From Microthyrium microscopicum (taxonomy: Eukaryota; Ascomycota; Dothideomycetes; Microthyriales; Microthyriaceae): DNA of 64,000 nucleotides. The stretch covers positions 793,457 through 857,456 of the forward strand of contig MU004236.1 of assembly GCA_010405405.1 (NCBI GenBank), given 5' to 3'. Positions 43,441 through 55,218 of this stretch are shown in pieces (the first letter of the stretch is position 1; each line of letters begins with the position of its first letter). A program made the position numbers and the translations under genes. The notes under the pieces are model-generated. The model was not told where the DNA came from. It saw nothing but the letters and a program-made list of their open reading frames with translations, and did no database searches.

Positions 43441-44059
43441 AAACGCCGGGAGTTCTCTTCAGCCTTTGGACTTTTGCTTCCTGATGCAATGATTCTAGAT
43501 TCCGCTCAGTCGGAAGAGCCCCGAAGTGCTGCGCCTAGTGGTCTAGAGATGAATGATGATGCCTCCCAATAAGCGACGAACTTATTGCAGCAGTGCCTGG
43601 CATTGCTGACCCTAGCAACGTCTGAGAGCAAATAAACTGTAAGGAACGAGGCGTCAGATAAGCTGATACGAAAGTTGAAGTGTTGAGATGAACCACGATG
43701 CTCAGTGTCCAGTATTCAATGTACCATCAATCTTCAGATCTGGAGGCAACTGATTGATATTGCGCTAAGTCCAAAAAAGGACTAGTGCATATCGCAGGCT
43801 CCAATGCTCCTTCCGCGTTCATTGGGTTGGACCTTCGGATCATTACATCTCCAAAGTCATTGCCGCCCTCTACTTCTACTTCTCCTCCAATAACCCTGGA
43901 TTCCATTTGAAAGCCTACTATGACTGTCCGTCCTCACTCCCTGACCGCGACTCAGCATTTACTCAACCACGATCAACCTTTACACGCTATCATGTTAGTG
44001 TTCACTCCACAAACTCGCCTGTCGTGCTCTCCATCTACGCCACTGCAACATTCGTAAAC
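43441..44059. promoter_or_regulatory. Shared divergent promoter region (SNF2 / GAR protein)
   Basis: Two genes start in opposite directions from this 0.6-kb stretch. It has several pyrimidine-rich tracts upstream of the plus-strand gene. The frame of the GAR gene is open back to 43907, but the first 51 codons lack conserved features, so I place them in the leader. Confidence 0.4.
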
Positions 44060-47000
44060 ATGGATCAGAATATCTATGAGACGCGACTTGCGCCCTCTAT
44101 ACGTCTTTCTCCCCCTTCGACGCCAATCCATCCTTCAAGAGATGGTTCTCTCCGTTTACGCCGGTCTCCCGCTAAGCAGCCGATACATCTTTTGGACGAG
44201 CCAGGTCCCACACTTGACCAGATCCTGAATGACGACTCGCTTACTGCATCACAAAAAGATCTTGCGCATCGGGTGGCCCATGCCGCGAAACGAGTCCAAG
44301 ACTGGCACAAGGAACTTGAACATTGGAAATGGACGGGCTCTTTTGATCGAGAAGTCTACGACCCAGAAGTGGGGACTGACGATGGCTTGCATACTGCAGA
44401 TGGTGATACATGGCTTGATGAGCATGGGTCCATCTCCTCTTCCATTCTCACTCAATACGAGGCTACGCTAGATCACATCCATGATGAACTACCCCATCTA
44501 GATCTCGACGACCTAAAAGAACGCATCCTGGAATTGCATCAAAACAACTCTCGACCGTCATCTCGAGGTTCGAATATAACAGCATCCAGCCTTGCATATT
44601 TAGACGACTATTCATTTTTCGTCACTCGCACACTTATTCGCATTTTGCCAGCATCTTCTAGTTTTCGGTCGCGACTAAAAACATGGTCTGCAAGAATCAG
44701 TGTTTTCCATCACATTCCAAAGTTTATGCAAAATTATCGACTAGCGCGTATTCATGTCAAAACTGCTTGGCAGCAACTCGAGAATGATATACAGTCACCA
44801 CTGAGTGAAGAAAAGATCGATGAGGAACAAAAGCATTTAGACATTGTCAGAGGGAACACTCATATTTTCATTTCGGGTGCAGGCAATATTCTTGATGTTA
44901 TGCTGGATCTTCTAGAAGATCAGGAAGATTTGTTGCCGGAAAACTGGATAGATGTCTTCGAAAGATTAGAAGCCGAGTTTTCCAATTGGTGCTGTGCTGC
45001 GCAGAGGAGAATTTTCGGCTTTCGAATAGCACTCGAATCTGCCACACATTCTAAAGCAACGCAAGAGCCAAATTTTGAGGTCAAGGAGGTGGATATTCCA
45101 AATCTCAAAACTACCGAAGCTCCTGCAGAAGGCAGAGGTCTGACTTCAGCATCGATGGGGCCAACCGTGGACGGCGTACCTCGAGAACGAGTACCCGCTG
45201 AGGATGCTACGATAGCTTCACTAGAGCAGACTTCGGATACAGCATTGTCTACAAACTCATCAACAAGTCATTTCAATTCTGGTTCATCCAAGATCTCGGC
45301 CATTGTCATGACAGATCCACCGGACCCGAATGCTTCAAATCGGACTATCCCAAGCACTTTCCCCAAACAAACTGAGCCCGAAACTAGACAAATACCCGCA
45401 GTGGCTGGAAATGCCATGTCACCACCAGCAAAAGTACTAACACCTCCCACTCTCCAGCTGCTCGCCACAGAACATAGTAAACCATTACCAGAGTCACCAG
45501 AGACACCAAGTTCACTCGTAGAAAATCCTCAGAAAATTGATGACCACGATGTTCTTTCAGTTGTCCCCGAGCTTGCGCCTCCGGAAGCAGATGATTCAAA
45601 GCCAGACGGCCAAAATAGGACTTACTCGTCGGATTTGCCCCATACACCAGTTTTAGAGCATTCTGAGCAACATCAAAAGCAACCTGGGGAAACGCCTTTA
45701 TCGTCTTCGTCAAAAGATCGTGTAGACCGGACAGTTCAAGAGATTCCGCCTCCAAAAGCAACCGAGGTCGAACCGGAAGTTTTGCCTGCTGCCAACACCG
45801 AGGACTCGTCAATGAAAAATGCCTCTACTGAATCACTTGCCGACAGTTCTGTGCTAGTAACACCCTTTATCACTGAACAAGCCGAGTGGGAAATGGATGC
45901 TACCAAACTGACAATCCCTGACATGGACGCAACAGAGATTAGCCGTTCAGATCGAGTAGGATCCCCTACCCCTAGTGAGGGTTTTGGAGATTATTCGCTT
46001 TATGAAGACATGTCAAATATGTCAGTCGTCTCGGAGTTCGAGGAACCAGATTTTGAAATGGATGATTCGCCATCCCATCGAAAGAATCGCGTCTCACAAA
46101 TGCCTCAGCCTCCCTTGAACGCTATGATGAGGAAAAAGAGAGGTGATCGCGGGCCACGGATACGACTTACTACCTTTACTGATGATAAGGACCTAATAAC
46201 CTCAACACCTCAGTATAGCCCGCTGCCATCCGCGGAAAAGACTGGATCATCACCATTTTCGCCAGTCTCCCCAGTTCTTCCGCTCGAACAGCAAATTAGT
46301 AACATTCTGGATGCAATTCCAACCCCTATTCGCCTGAGGACAGGCCCGAAGCCAAATGCTCCTGAAGTAAAAAGAAATCGCCTTAGAACAGCGTCTGCTC
46401 AAAGTCGTCGCCCATCTATTCAATCGCGTTCAGCAACTCCTTCGTTGACCTTGGCTCCGGCGGATGAATCCTCATCTCGAAGATCCAACTCAAGTGGTCC
46501 AGACATTAGACTTTACCATCTTATTCAGACAGGTCAAGATAAGCCGATCAAGTTGTTTATTAGACGAGTTGGTGAAAACGGGGAACGCGTCATGGTTCGA
46601 GTTGGAGGTGGCTGGGCTGATTTGGCCGAGTACCTACGAATTTATGCAGAGCATCATGGTCGCCGTGCAGTTAGTGATGGCCGGATTGAAATCCAGGCTC
46701 TAGGGGACAAGGCAAATGTCACTCCAAAAGGGTCTGAAAGCCGTAGGGCAACTCTTGTCAATGGTTACTCGCGTTCGAATACTCCTACCGGAGACTGGCA
46801 AGCTGAACAAGATTCAGCAACATCAACTCCACGTTTGGCTTTCGAAACTCCACAGTCAGTGGCCTCGGCTGGATCACGTCGAAGTCTAGCTTGGGACGAA
46901 GTTGGGCTGGCCGGGCCAAAGACCAAGCGTGGTGAGATGAGCGAAGAGAAGAAGGAGTGGGTCGATGCCGTGGTGGAACAGGCTAAAAGATCAATGGGCA

Positions 47001-47086
47001 AAAGTATTGAAGTTGGTGATCTTGGAAAATCTGGAGGAACACGTCGTATCTTCTTCAAGGGACGTAAACCATCCGGTGCTGAATAG
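44060..47086 (+). CDS. GAR (Gas2-related) domain cytoskeletal protein
   Basis: Single exon of 1008 residues from ATG 44060; an in-frame ATG at 43907 would add 51 residues. The N-terminal third (about 60-350) is helical with coiled-coil character, including W-x-x-x-L-E-H-W-K-W and R-L-K-T-W-S-A-R-I-S-V-F-H-H-I-P. A long disordered Pro/Ser/Thr/Glu-rich middle follows. Near residues 820-890 is a GAR domain: K-P-I-K-L-F-I-R-R-V-G-E-N-G-E-R-V-M-V-R-V-G-G-G-W-A-D-L-A-E-Y-L, the Gas2-type microtubule-binding module. The C-terminus is basic. Such fungal GAR proteins are expected to associate with microtubules or the cell cortex; the specific role is an inference. Confidence 0.82.
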   Translation: MDQNIYETRLAPSIRLSPPSTPIHPSRDGSLRLRRSPAKQPIHLLDEPGPTLDQILNDDSLTASQKDLAHRVAHAAKRVQDWHKELEHWKWTGSFDREVYDPEVGTDDGLHTADGDTWLDEHGSISSSILTQYEATLDHIHDELPHLDLDDLKERILELHQNNSRPSSRGSNITASSLAYLDDYSFFVTRTLIRILPASSSFRSRLKTWSARISVFHHIPKFMQNYRLARIHVKTAWQQLENDIQSPLSEEKIDEEQKHLDIVRGNTHIFISGAGNILDVMLDLLEDQEDLLPENWIDVFERLEAEFSNWCCAAQRRIFGFRIALESATHSKATQEPNFEVKEVDIPNLKTTEAPAEGRGLTSASMGPTVDGVPRERVPAEDATIASLEQTSDTALSTNSSTSHFNSGSSKISAIVMTDPPDPNASNRTIPSTFPKQTEPETRQIPAVAGNAMSPPAKVLTPPTLQLLATEHSKPLPESPETPSSLVENPQKIDDHDVLSVVPELAPPEADDSKPDGQNRTYSSDLPHTPVLEHSEQHQKQPGETPLSSSSKDRVDRTVQEIPPPKATEVEPEVLPAANTEDSSMKNASTESLADSSVLVTPFITEQAEWEMDATKLTIPDMDATEISRSDRVGSPTPSEGFGDYSLYEDMSNMSVVSEFEEPDFEMDDSPSHRKNRVSQMPQPPLNAMMRKKRGDRGPRIRLTTFTDDKDLITSTPQYSPLPSAEKTGSSPFSPVSPVLPLEQQISNILDAIPTPIRLRTGPKPNAPEVKRNRLRTASAQSRRPSIQSRSATPSLTLAPADESSSRRSNSSGPDIRLYHLIQTGQDKPIKLFIRRVGENGERVMVRVGGGWADLAEYLRIYAEHHGRRAVSDGRIEIQALGDKANVTPKGSESRRATLVNGYSRSNTPTGDWQAEQDSATSTPRLAFETPQSVASAGSRRSLAWDEVGLAGPKTKRGEMSEEKKEWVDAVVEQAKRSMGKSIEVGDLGKSGGTRRIFFKGRKPSGAE

Positions 47087-48102
47087 AGTGAGGGACTGGT
47101 GGTTATATCGAGCTCGCCTCGGATCGCGAAGTCGAAACTGGCTGGCGATTTTTAGGCATTTCTTTTGTTTTATCACATTTTTAGGCTGATATGGTCTCCC
47201 ATTGTCAGGTCAAGATGTATGGTCTTCTTGAGCTTCAAATTGATGGAGACTTTATCAGCTGTCATTTCCATATCTTTTCCTTTTCATCTTTCAGTCCTAT
47301 TTTCGTTCTATGGACCTGGATCCAGGCGGATTATACCCCAGGGAGCGGCGCGATTCTGGCATTTTATCCCTTTACAGTCTTTAGCATTTCTAGCCTGATC
47401 TTACTCAGAAATAGACCGACTTCCGAATTTCAGCTGAGGTTTGAGCAACTCTCATGCCAACTTTTTCCTGTAACCGCACCGCGTGTGAACTCTTTTACGT
47501 ACTTTGTAGCAAAAGTAGACCAGAAATCAAGCGGACAATGCCGAAGCTTGTTCAGTCAATGATCGACGAATGCTACCTCTTGATACCCACGATGATGGTC
47601 CGCTTGCACTCATTGGCCAGCTCCAGATTCGAATATGGTCAAAGTGCTGCAGGTCCGATCAATCTTCTGCAACACCATGCAACAATCCCACTCCCAATAC
47701 TATCCTACATTCCCAATCTAGTTAACATTGAATTATTAGCTCTCTCTTGAACCTTTCCGGATCATTTGCTACTCCACCTCCCAGCCTCCCACTGGCTACC
47801 ATACCATCAACTTTCTGCTCTCCACACGTCATGCCGCCACCGGCCGGAAGCAATCTGTATTTCCAGAAAGTTGTATCTTGCCCCTCCAAAGATGATTTCG
47901 TAGAACGGCCTATCCTATAGCTTCAGCGTACAAGATGCACGTGGGAAGCATGATCCATGCAATCCAGGATCAGAGGTAGACAATCCAGCATGCCGGGCTC
48001 AAGATCATATATGATGAGCTTGCTTGCCCGCCCAAGCTAGGTAAGCTGTACAATATCCTTGCTGAAGATTTACTTCGCGAACCATATATACCGAACAAAA
48101 TC
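47087..48102. other. Intergenic region
   Basis: About 1 kb between the GAR and RNase T2 genes. Open frames such as 47191-47562 are Phe/Ser-rich by base composition and show no family resemblance. Nothing else was recognised except a TATATA tract about 20 bases before the RNase start. Confidence 0.4.
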
Positions 48103-49263
48103 ATGGTCGCTCAACTATTGCTTGCTGCGTCTTTGGCTGGTGGGGTGGTGGCCTCGTTGTATGGCGAGTCGAACTTGAATCATACATGTGTGCTTTCGCA
48201 GCCGCTTCTTTCTTGTTCTCCGCCTACGTTGGTGGCTAATGTTAGCAAGTCGATTGATACTTGCTGTGTAGAGACTTTTGGAGGTAAGTTTGATTATGTG
48301 GGTCTTGGGGATTGTGTCTGATTGGGGTTGTAGGATTGTTTTTGTCGACGCAGTTTTGGGATACTTATACGGGTTTGGAATCTCAAGGTCAAAAGCTTCC
48401 TGCTGATTCTTGGACACTTCATGGTCTTTGGTAAGTGTTTACACTAATCTCACTGGTGACAAGCTCCATTGAAATGCACGCAATAGACCAACAACAGACA
48501 TTAGTTAACAGTTTTTTAGGCCCGATTTCTGCAACGGAAGTTACACACAATATTGCGATCTAAATCGCCAATATGACCCTACACCATCCCCAAACACGAC
48601 AAATGGTCTTCCAAATGGCACTGCAGTCCCAGCGTACAAAGGTGCTCCAGTCAGTACTTTTCTCACTGCCCTCGGAAAGCTAGATCTTCTTGCCTTCATG
48701 AATAAGTTCTGGATCAATCAAGGAGCGCCAAACACAGACTTTTGGGGCCATGAATTCTCCAAGCACGCCACCTGCTTCAGCACATTCGATGTGCCATGCT
48801 ATGGTCCCCTATACGTGCAGCACCAAGAAGTTGCCGAATTCTACGAGACCGCCATCAAGTACTACCAGCGCCTCCCTACCTGGGGTTGGCTTACACAGGC
48901 AGGAATTCGACCTTCAAACACTACAAGCTATAGTCTCTCGGACATCCAGACGGCATTGACCAAAGGATATGGCAAACTTCCTTACATTGCTTGCTCTGGC
49001 CCGGCTTATAACACCACTGCTGCTGGTAAGGGTTCCACTGATGCAGGCAAGATATACCTAAGTGAAACTTGGTACTATTTCTATGTGAGTTGATCAAGTT
49101 ACTAATGCTGAATATACACTAATGGTTGTAGGCGTATGGTAGACCTCAGGATGGACAATGGGCGCCACAAAATGCTAGTGTTTCTAATTCGCCTGTTACG
49201 AATTGTGCGACGTCAAAAGGAGCTGTGCAATATTTGGAGCGTACTGCATCTTCGCTACAATGA
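48103..49263 (+). CDS. Secreted ribonuclease T2
   Basis: Model: exons 48103-48283, 48334-48430, 48520-49084 and 49132-49263, 324 residues. A signal peptide covers about the first 18 residues (M-V-A-Q-L-L-L-A-A-S-L-A-G-G-V-V-A-S). Both active-site segments of the T2 family are complete: CAS I as S-W-T-L-H-G-L-W-P-D (catalytic His at 90) and CAS II as W-G-H-E-F-S-K-H-A-T-C. The expected cysteines for disulfides are present. The enzyme should cleave single-stranded RNA via 2',3'-cyclic phosphates in the extracellular space or vacuole. Introns 1 and 3 are short (50 and 47 bp) and intron 2 is 89 bp. No cell-wall-binding extension is present, so the length is ordinary for fungi. Confidence 0.92.
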
Positions 49264-49630
49264 GTAATTTGACGGGACCTTATAGATTGATTGGCTACGT
49301 CAACCAGAGTACATTAATGTCAATTTCTAATAATCAATAATTTAAACATCTTGTGACATTTTGGGGGAAAGTGTGAAACGATAATTAACCAAGAGCTTTT
49401 CTACATGCTCTAGTCACTATTGCAATGGTATAAAAGTGGACAACTTCCAAACAGCCTTCGCTCCGGAGTGTTCAGCTATTTATTCCTCAGCCTTGTGCCT
49501 TCAGCCTTGTGGGTCGCGACGGGTGGTCCAAGCGTTGAAAAAGAGAACTGCCAAAACTCCGAGATCTCCTGTCGCGAAATATTTAGACAACTTTCAATCC
49601 ACCTCTTCTTGGGTATGCCCCGAATACTAA
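49264..49630. other. Intergenic region
   Basis: A 367-bp spacer with no recognised feature, presumably the RNase terminator region and the promoter of the next gene. Confidence 0.4.
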
Positions 49631-52600
49631 ATGCTTGCGCCGGTCCGTCGCGGCATCCAGTTGCAGAAAGCACGATGCTCTCATCGTCCCCTATGCATTC
49701 CTTCCCTCCGACCCTCTCCTCGTCTACCTCCTTCTCGATGTTACGCCACAGGACTTCCTGCAGAACAAGATTCACAAACATCATCATCTGGCAATGACAC
49801 TCGTGCGACAGGCGAGGCGCCGTTATACTCATCGCAAAAGAATACTAAAGGAGTTTCACTGCGACTCGGACGCATTCGTAATAAGAAAGATGGAAAGACC
49901 TTCCAGTCTAAGAGCAAGCAGCTGGCGGTCGACTCCTTCGGCAAACCTGCGGAAGTTCTGATCTTGGCTCAATCAGAGTCGAACAACGACGATATCGACG
50001 ATGTTGACAAAGGAACCAAGATCTTGGAGTTCAAGAGTCAGGCGGAAGGGTCTGAAAGTTCAGAGCCGTCGCAAAGCCAAAACGTGGATACGGATGACGC
50101 GCCAGCAAATGCACCGCGTAATGAATCTACGCAAACCACCCTCTCCAAGATTGTCAATAGCGCAGACAACAAAACTGGCGAAGATGGCTCAGACTTGCAG
50201 GACGTGTTTGCTGATTTTGAAAAGCTAAGACCGCAAAGAGTATCTCCGACTGTGCCCCCGGTTCTGTCCTTTGCAGAGGCAGAGTCTCTTCAAGAATTGA
50301 TTGCAAAAACATTTACAGTCGGACAAATTACGCAATACCGCAAGGCACATCAACAGAAGCTTAACCCAAAGCGAAGCCTTGAGTCTCCATGGACTCAGCG
50401 TGAAATCAAAAAAGAGCAGCACGCAGCGCCCAGTTCAGAGTCAAAATCTGCCAAACCCGTTTCCAAGAAACAACGACAGGCGGCGCATAAGAAAGTATTG
50501 ATAAGTGGTATGCTCAAGGCTTGCTGGGAAGTCGAGACGGAAGGAGAGTACTCGAATATTGTTTCCGCCTCTCGGCCAATGAACCAACATAACTGTCACT
50601 TCTTGACTGTTGGACGTGAGTTGATATAGCCAATCTTTAGGAAGTCTACTAACGAACAATCAAGAACCTTCGAATATTCAAGAAATTGAAGATTACCTTA
50701 AAGTCAAGATTGAAATTGACACAGAACGGGATTTGCACGCCGAGCAAGCGCCGAGAGTTTTCAAAGCCGATGAAAGCATAAACGAAGGTCTCTCTGACTC
50801 TTCTACGGAGGCAGACACTACCGACAACGGTCATGTCACTATTGAAAACGCGACTAATAAGGACGGCCCTGCTCGATTCATACGGGTAACTGGAGCTCAA
50901 CCGATGGTAAAGCACGCTACTCACCGCATCAATGAATTGTGCAGAAATATCATAACTGAACGCATCGATCTCATTGCTATGCAAACTTCCTGGAGTCCAA
51001 AACCAGACAAGACGAGGGACGACCAAAAGTCCAAAGGAGAAGCCAGCGATCGTCCAAAATCACTCTCCCAAGAACATTCAATTTCCAAAACTCAATTCGA
51101 CAAACGACCTTTCCAGGTTGAAATCCAATCTAAAGACCTACAAAACATTGCTGATCGAAATCGCTGCATTATAACATGGGCGAAGAAATCGGACAGCACG
51201 ATCAATGGTCAAGAAGACGCGGTACAGACAGAACAAAGAGTGATCAAAATCCTGGCAGGCAATCGTCTGGATCTGATATCCGTCAAGCATGCATTGTTGT
51301 CGTTGACCAAGTATTTTGAGACTGTTCAGAGAGTTACAATACCTTTGCCTGTGGGCCGAAGAAAAAATAGGCTGCTAACTAATCGGTTGGTCCCAGTCCC
51401 TAGTCACATATCTTCCAGTTTTCTTCCAGTACCGTTCTTGCGAACAGTTGAAGTATCGACAACAAGCGATGAGCAGAAGGATGTCTCCTTTAAAGAAACC
51501 AATCTTCACATAGCTCAAAGCAAAAAGAAAGAGCTTCTCTGGAAAAACTTATACCACGTATTTGCACCCTATGAGAAGGGTCACGATCTGAACAAGGAGA
51601 GCCGTGGCAAGTTTGGACCAGCTTGTAGCTGGCTTACAAAATGCAACGTCAGTACTTCTGCAACGTTGGGATACTTTCTATCACAAGCTGGACCACAGAA
51701 CTCGAAGTTACCTGAATCTTTAAAGCACATTGCTGAACCCTTCCAATTGCCACAGACAGAGTTTCTTGCAGATCCAAGTACAACAACTTTCCTCCCATTT
51801 ACTCCAAACCTATTCCCGCTACTTCGCGAGCTCAACTATTCGGAGCATTTCAAGCGTCGCACCAAACTAAAACTCCACCTTGTACCTGAGCCGCTTCCAG
51901 GCAGGAAATCCAACACAATACCATTTCAATTTCCGGAAGTCGAGGTTGTTTTCAGATTGAATCCCACAGACAGGGCTACGACATATATCCAAAGCATTGC
52001 TGCAGTCGTCAAAAACGAAACCCACAACCTTATGCTTCCTCATATGCCTTTAGATCTGCAATTTTCGACTACAATAGAGTCTAGTCATAAGACCATACAA
52101 AGACACAACATCACCGCCGGCCCCAAATCTACAACCAAACCCAACATAGCGGATGACATGACGCCCGCTGAGCTCTTGGAGACTCTTGACGAGAGAGCGT
52201 CTTTGGAAGATCTTGAAATTGCGAACAACGTCAAAATTGCTAGCCAAACCTCAAATGATTCCATAATCTTTGGAAAAGAATACGGAGATGGTTTCGATCT
52301 CACTCAGCACGAAGGCTTTGCTCCCTTTCTCCGACAGATTCTGGCTCAAATCGTCGAGAATAAGCCCATCAAGCAGCTCCATGCTGAACCAATACTCTCA
52401 TTTCCCCACAGCTTACTGGCTACTACGCCCCAAGCAATTAAGCCCAGGTTCAATAAGATCCGTTACATGATTGCCGATGTACAAAAACGAGAAACTCTCT
52501 CATTTTCTGTAGCCAATCAATCGGAAGACCCTGCTGAGCTTCGGACCTGCGAGAAATTCCCAGCATCATTGTCCATGCTGTCCCTGCCTAATGGTGGGCA

Positions 52601-52778
52601 GGTGGGATCATTCTCGTTGCATTTGACTGGCGATCCAAACGTAGAAATAGCGGATACAACATCCCCATCAAAGAACAAGAAACAAACTACCGAGCTCCGA
52701 AACCGCATGGCGCGACAATTTGTTGACACTTCTCTATGGCTTGTGGACAAAGTCGCAGAACTTCACAAAAAGACATGA
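49631..52778 (+). CDS. sls1: Sls1-like mitochondrial inner-membrane-associated protein
   Basis: Model: exons 49631-50615 and 50665-52778, 1032 residues. The first 40 residues are Arg/Ser-rich without acids and end C-Y-A-T, a good mitochondrial presequence. Next come V-D-S-F-G-K-P-A-E-V-L-I-L (about 99-111), matching the start of the SLS regulator domain, and F-T-V-G-Q-I-T-Q-Y near 230. The body is rich in charged residues and ends with G-G-Q-V-G-S-F-S-L-H-L and an L-W-L-V-D-K-V helix. In yeast, Sls1 links mitochondrial transcription to translation at the inner membrane. The assignment rests on these motifs and overall layout, so a diverged relative is possible. The intron (49 bp) has a CTAAC branch site. 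Confidence 0.72.
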
Positions 52779-53031
52779 AGCATTGAGTGTACAATACAAA
52801 CACCGACCCCTTCTCAATTGTAAAGTAGAATATGCTGGCGCATATGGCGGAGTTTTAATTCCCTTCTTGTAAAATACACCAGAGCATAGCATGCATAGTA
52901 CAAGCGCTTAGATCTCACGATACCCTACTCCACATCACACATGTATATCTATCTTGTATCAATAAACACATCAACCATCAAATCATCACCCATCAATCCA
53001 TAATCCAACCGTGCCACATCTCATTTTCTAC

Positions 53032-53613
53032 TTATTTCCTCTTCAGCCATTTCCACCCCTGTTCCTCCGCATCCGCAAGCCGATCGCCCAGATCTTTTGC
53101 AAACCTGCTAACTTCTCCCCATATGCCAGCTTCCTCCTTCTCCTCCTCGACTAGACTTTGGTACCGCGCGCGCTGCTCGGCTGTGCCGTCAATGTAGGGG
53201 TTTTGCATGTAGTTTGGCGGGTGCACTAGCGAGTGCCTTCTAGGCTCTGCGGGTGGACTGCCCATTTGCCGGTGTGGGTAGGAGATTGAGTGGCGCGTGT
53301 GGAAGGTGTTGGGGGGTGCTGGGAAGTGGGTTGGTGAGGTTGGTGAGGTTGGGCTTGCGGATGCTGTGGATGGTGCCCAGGTTAAGGGACGGTTGGTTTG
53401 AGATGGTTCTGCCTGGTTTGGCGGCGGTAGTCTTTGAGGTGGTGGTGGCGTTTGGAGTGGTGAGCTGGTTGGTGATGTTGGCTCACTTGGCCCGGCTTGC
53501 ATGTCGGTTTGCATGTGGAGGTTCTTTGTTGGAGAGTCGTCGGTTGACTTGTCTGTCTTTGCACCCTTTTGTGGCCGTAATGGCGAGTTTGTAAATGTTG
53601 GTACTGGCGACAT
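53032..53613 (-). CDS. Small proline-rich protein with a conserved-looking C-terminal helix
   Basis: Single exon of 193 residues. The first 130 are low-complexity Pro/Ser/Thr (S-P-T-S-P-T-S-P-T). The C-terminal 50 are helical and charged: A-E-Q-R-A-R-Y-Q-S-L-V-E-E-E-K-E-E-A-G-I-W-G-E-V-S-R-F-A-K, ending W-K-W-L-K-R-K. The helix is probably the functional part. No known domain; it may be a conserved small fungal protein. The gene converges with the Sls1-like gene. Confidence 0.6.
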   Translation of the reverse strand: MSPVPTFTNSPLRPQKGAKTDKSTDDSPTKNLHMQTDMQAGPSEPTSPTSSPLQTPPPPQRLPPPNQAEPSQTNRPLTWAPSTASASPTSPTSPTHFPAPPNTFHTRHSISYPHRQMGSPPAEPRRHSLVHPPNYMQNPYIDGTAEQRARYQSLVEEEKEEAGIWGEVSRFAKDLGDRLADAEEQGWKWLKRK

Positions 53614-54246
53614 GGCGGAAACCTGGCGATGTAGTTGGGGGCTTCCGCGCGGATATCAAATCGTAAAGTATATGTTTTTTGTGGTAATTTTCTGGGACAA
53701 GGAAGTAACAGTCCTGATTGACGTTTCAAACCGGAATAACAATTGTGGGTTGGATTCTTTCTTTGTTAAATATGACGATTGCGGTGTGGTTTGCGGAATG
53801 TGTCACTTCACTCTCATCGCAAATCTTATGACGAAGAGATCATCATTCTGTAGAATAAGATGAGAGTGAACGTTTCAGATTTCTGAATTGTGGATTTAGA
53901 AACATCTCATCGATTCCCCTGAATGATAACCGTCATCAGATGTGGGTCTGCTAATGCTAAGCTAAATCCCCTTTCTGGGCAAGGCTGATATTCCAGGATC
54001 GTCGATGAAAGGGAGCAGTCAAAAAATCGACTGTGATCTATCAATTGCGAGTATATTTAAATGTACCTTAGTATGCATATCATCGTAGCCTTCCTAGGAG
54101 TACTGTAGGGTGCCATATCTGATTGCGGGCCACCCATCATGTTCAACTTTCCATCAAATGATCTCTTCCATATCTCCTAGAATTATGTACAAACTCTTGC
54201 CTATGACCAATTCCTCAATGCGCTTTTAAAGTTCCAATTCTTTGTG
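53614..54246. other. Intergenic region
   Basis: Promoter of the proline-rich protein gene and the 3' flank of the aldolase gene. AT-richer stretches occur near 53870-54110. No feature was recognised. Confidence 0.4.
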
Positions 54247-55218
54247 TTACAAACTATTTTCCAATGCCATGACTTCTGCAATGCCATCCTTAACATGCTT
54301 CACCTGCTCATCCGACAGTCGCTTTAACGGACTTCTTGGATATCCGCCGTATCCATAATAGCTTTGTATTGCGCTCTTTGTGCCCGGGATCGCCGCCTTT
54401 GTCAACACCCAGTCGCCCTTGCTCAGCACCTTCTGCATAGCAATCGCCTCATCGTATTTGCCCTCCGCCCACAGATTCCACACCTTGACACATGTCTTGG
54501 GTAATACGTTGGCGCCACCTGCAATGATACCACTGCCACCGCTCGCTGCCGTCTGCGCAGTAAAGTCTGCCATGCCGCCAAAGGCCATGTACCCTGATCC
54601 CTCGCTCTTTGGTGTCTTTGCATCGACCGCGAGCGCCACGCGTGTAAGCTTGCCTGTGTTTCCGCAGGTGAACTTTGTCCCGATGATATTTGGATGCTCC
54701 GCCAAACGAATCAGGAAATCAGAGTCCATGTCAATACCAGCGACAGCGCCAGGATAGTTGTACAGCACGATCGGAATAGGCGAGCCATCTGCGACCTTTG
54801 TAAAGTATGTATATAGCGCGTCCTCGTCCATAGCATAGCGATAATACGAAGCGGACACCAGAAGAGAGTATTCACCGCCCGCCGAAGCAGCATCTTTGCA
54901 GAGCTCGATTGTATTTCGGATGGAATGGTCAGAGGTGCCGACCATGATAGGGATATGCGAAAAGCCAGCCTCGTCGAGCGCGGCACGGGTTTCTTTCGTT
55001 ACAGTGATCTTCTCTTCTCTTGATAGATGGACAGCCTCGCCATTTGAGCCCATGGTGACGATCCCTTGTAATCCAGCTTCGGCCAGTCGGACGGCGTGTT
55101 TTCTGATGGTGGGGATATCGAGGTCCTCTGTTGTTGGGTCGAAGAAGGTCATGACTGGACTATATATGCCTGGTCGGAGAGGATTACGCTGCCTCGCGGT
55201 GCCATTTGCTTGAGCCAT
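54247..55218 (-). CDS. gaaC: DapA-family aldolase, probably 2-keto-3-deoxy-L-galactonate aldolase
   Basis: Single exon of 323 residues from the ATG at 55218. It is a class I aldolase of the dihydrodipicolinate synthase family: G-I-Y-S-P-V-M-T-F-F at the first beta strand, G-S-N-G-E (carboxylate-binding loop, about 62-66), catalytic Tyr in L-Y-N-Y-P-G and the Schiff-base Lys in G-T-K-F-T-C-G-N. In fungi, members of this type (A. niger GaaC, Botrytis Lga1) split 2-keto-3-deoxy-L-galactonate to pyruvate and L-glyceraldehyde in D-galacturonate use. The identification rests mainly on the divergent neighbour, a GaaA-type reductase, because family members for hydroxyproline or kynurenine-like substrates look similar. 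Start codons further upstream are not ATG. Confidence 0.75.
   Translation of the reverse strand: MAQANGTARQRNPLRPGIYSPVMTFFDPTTEDLDIPTIRKHAVRLAEAGLQGIVTMGSNGEAVHLSREEKITVTKETRAALDEAGFSHIPIMVGTSDHSIRNTIELCKDAASAGGEYSLLVSASYYRYAMDEDALYTYFTKVADGSPIPIVLYNYPGAVAGIDMDSDFLIRLAEHPNIIGTKFTCGNTGKLTRVALAVDAKTPKSEGSGYMAFGGMADFTAQTAASGGSGIIAGGANVLPKTCVKVWNLWAEGKYDEAIAMQKVLSKGDWVLTKAAIPGTKSAIQSYYGYGGYPRSPLKRLSDEQVKHVKDGIAEVMALENSL

Noticed and set aside
43907-44059. The upstream ATG of the GAR-protein gene as the true start
   Set aside because: The extra 51 residues have no conserved or signal-like features, and the ATG at 44060 gives a more typical start. Not excluded, only less likely.
47191-47562. A 123-codon frame after the GAR gene
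   Set aside because: It lies in the probable 3' UTR, is rich in Phe/Ser by composition and resembles no known protein.
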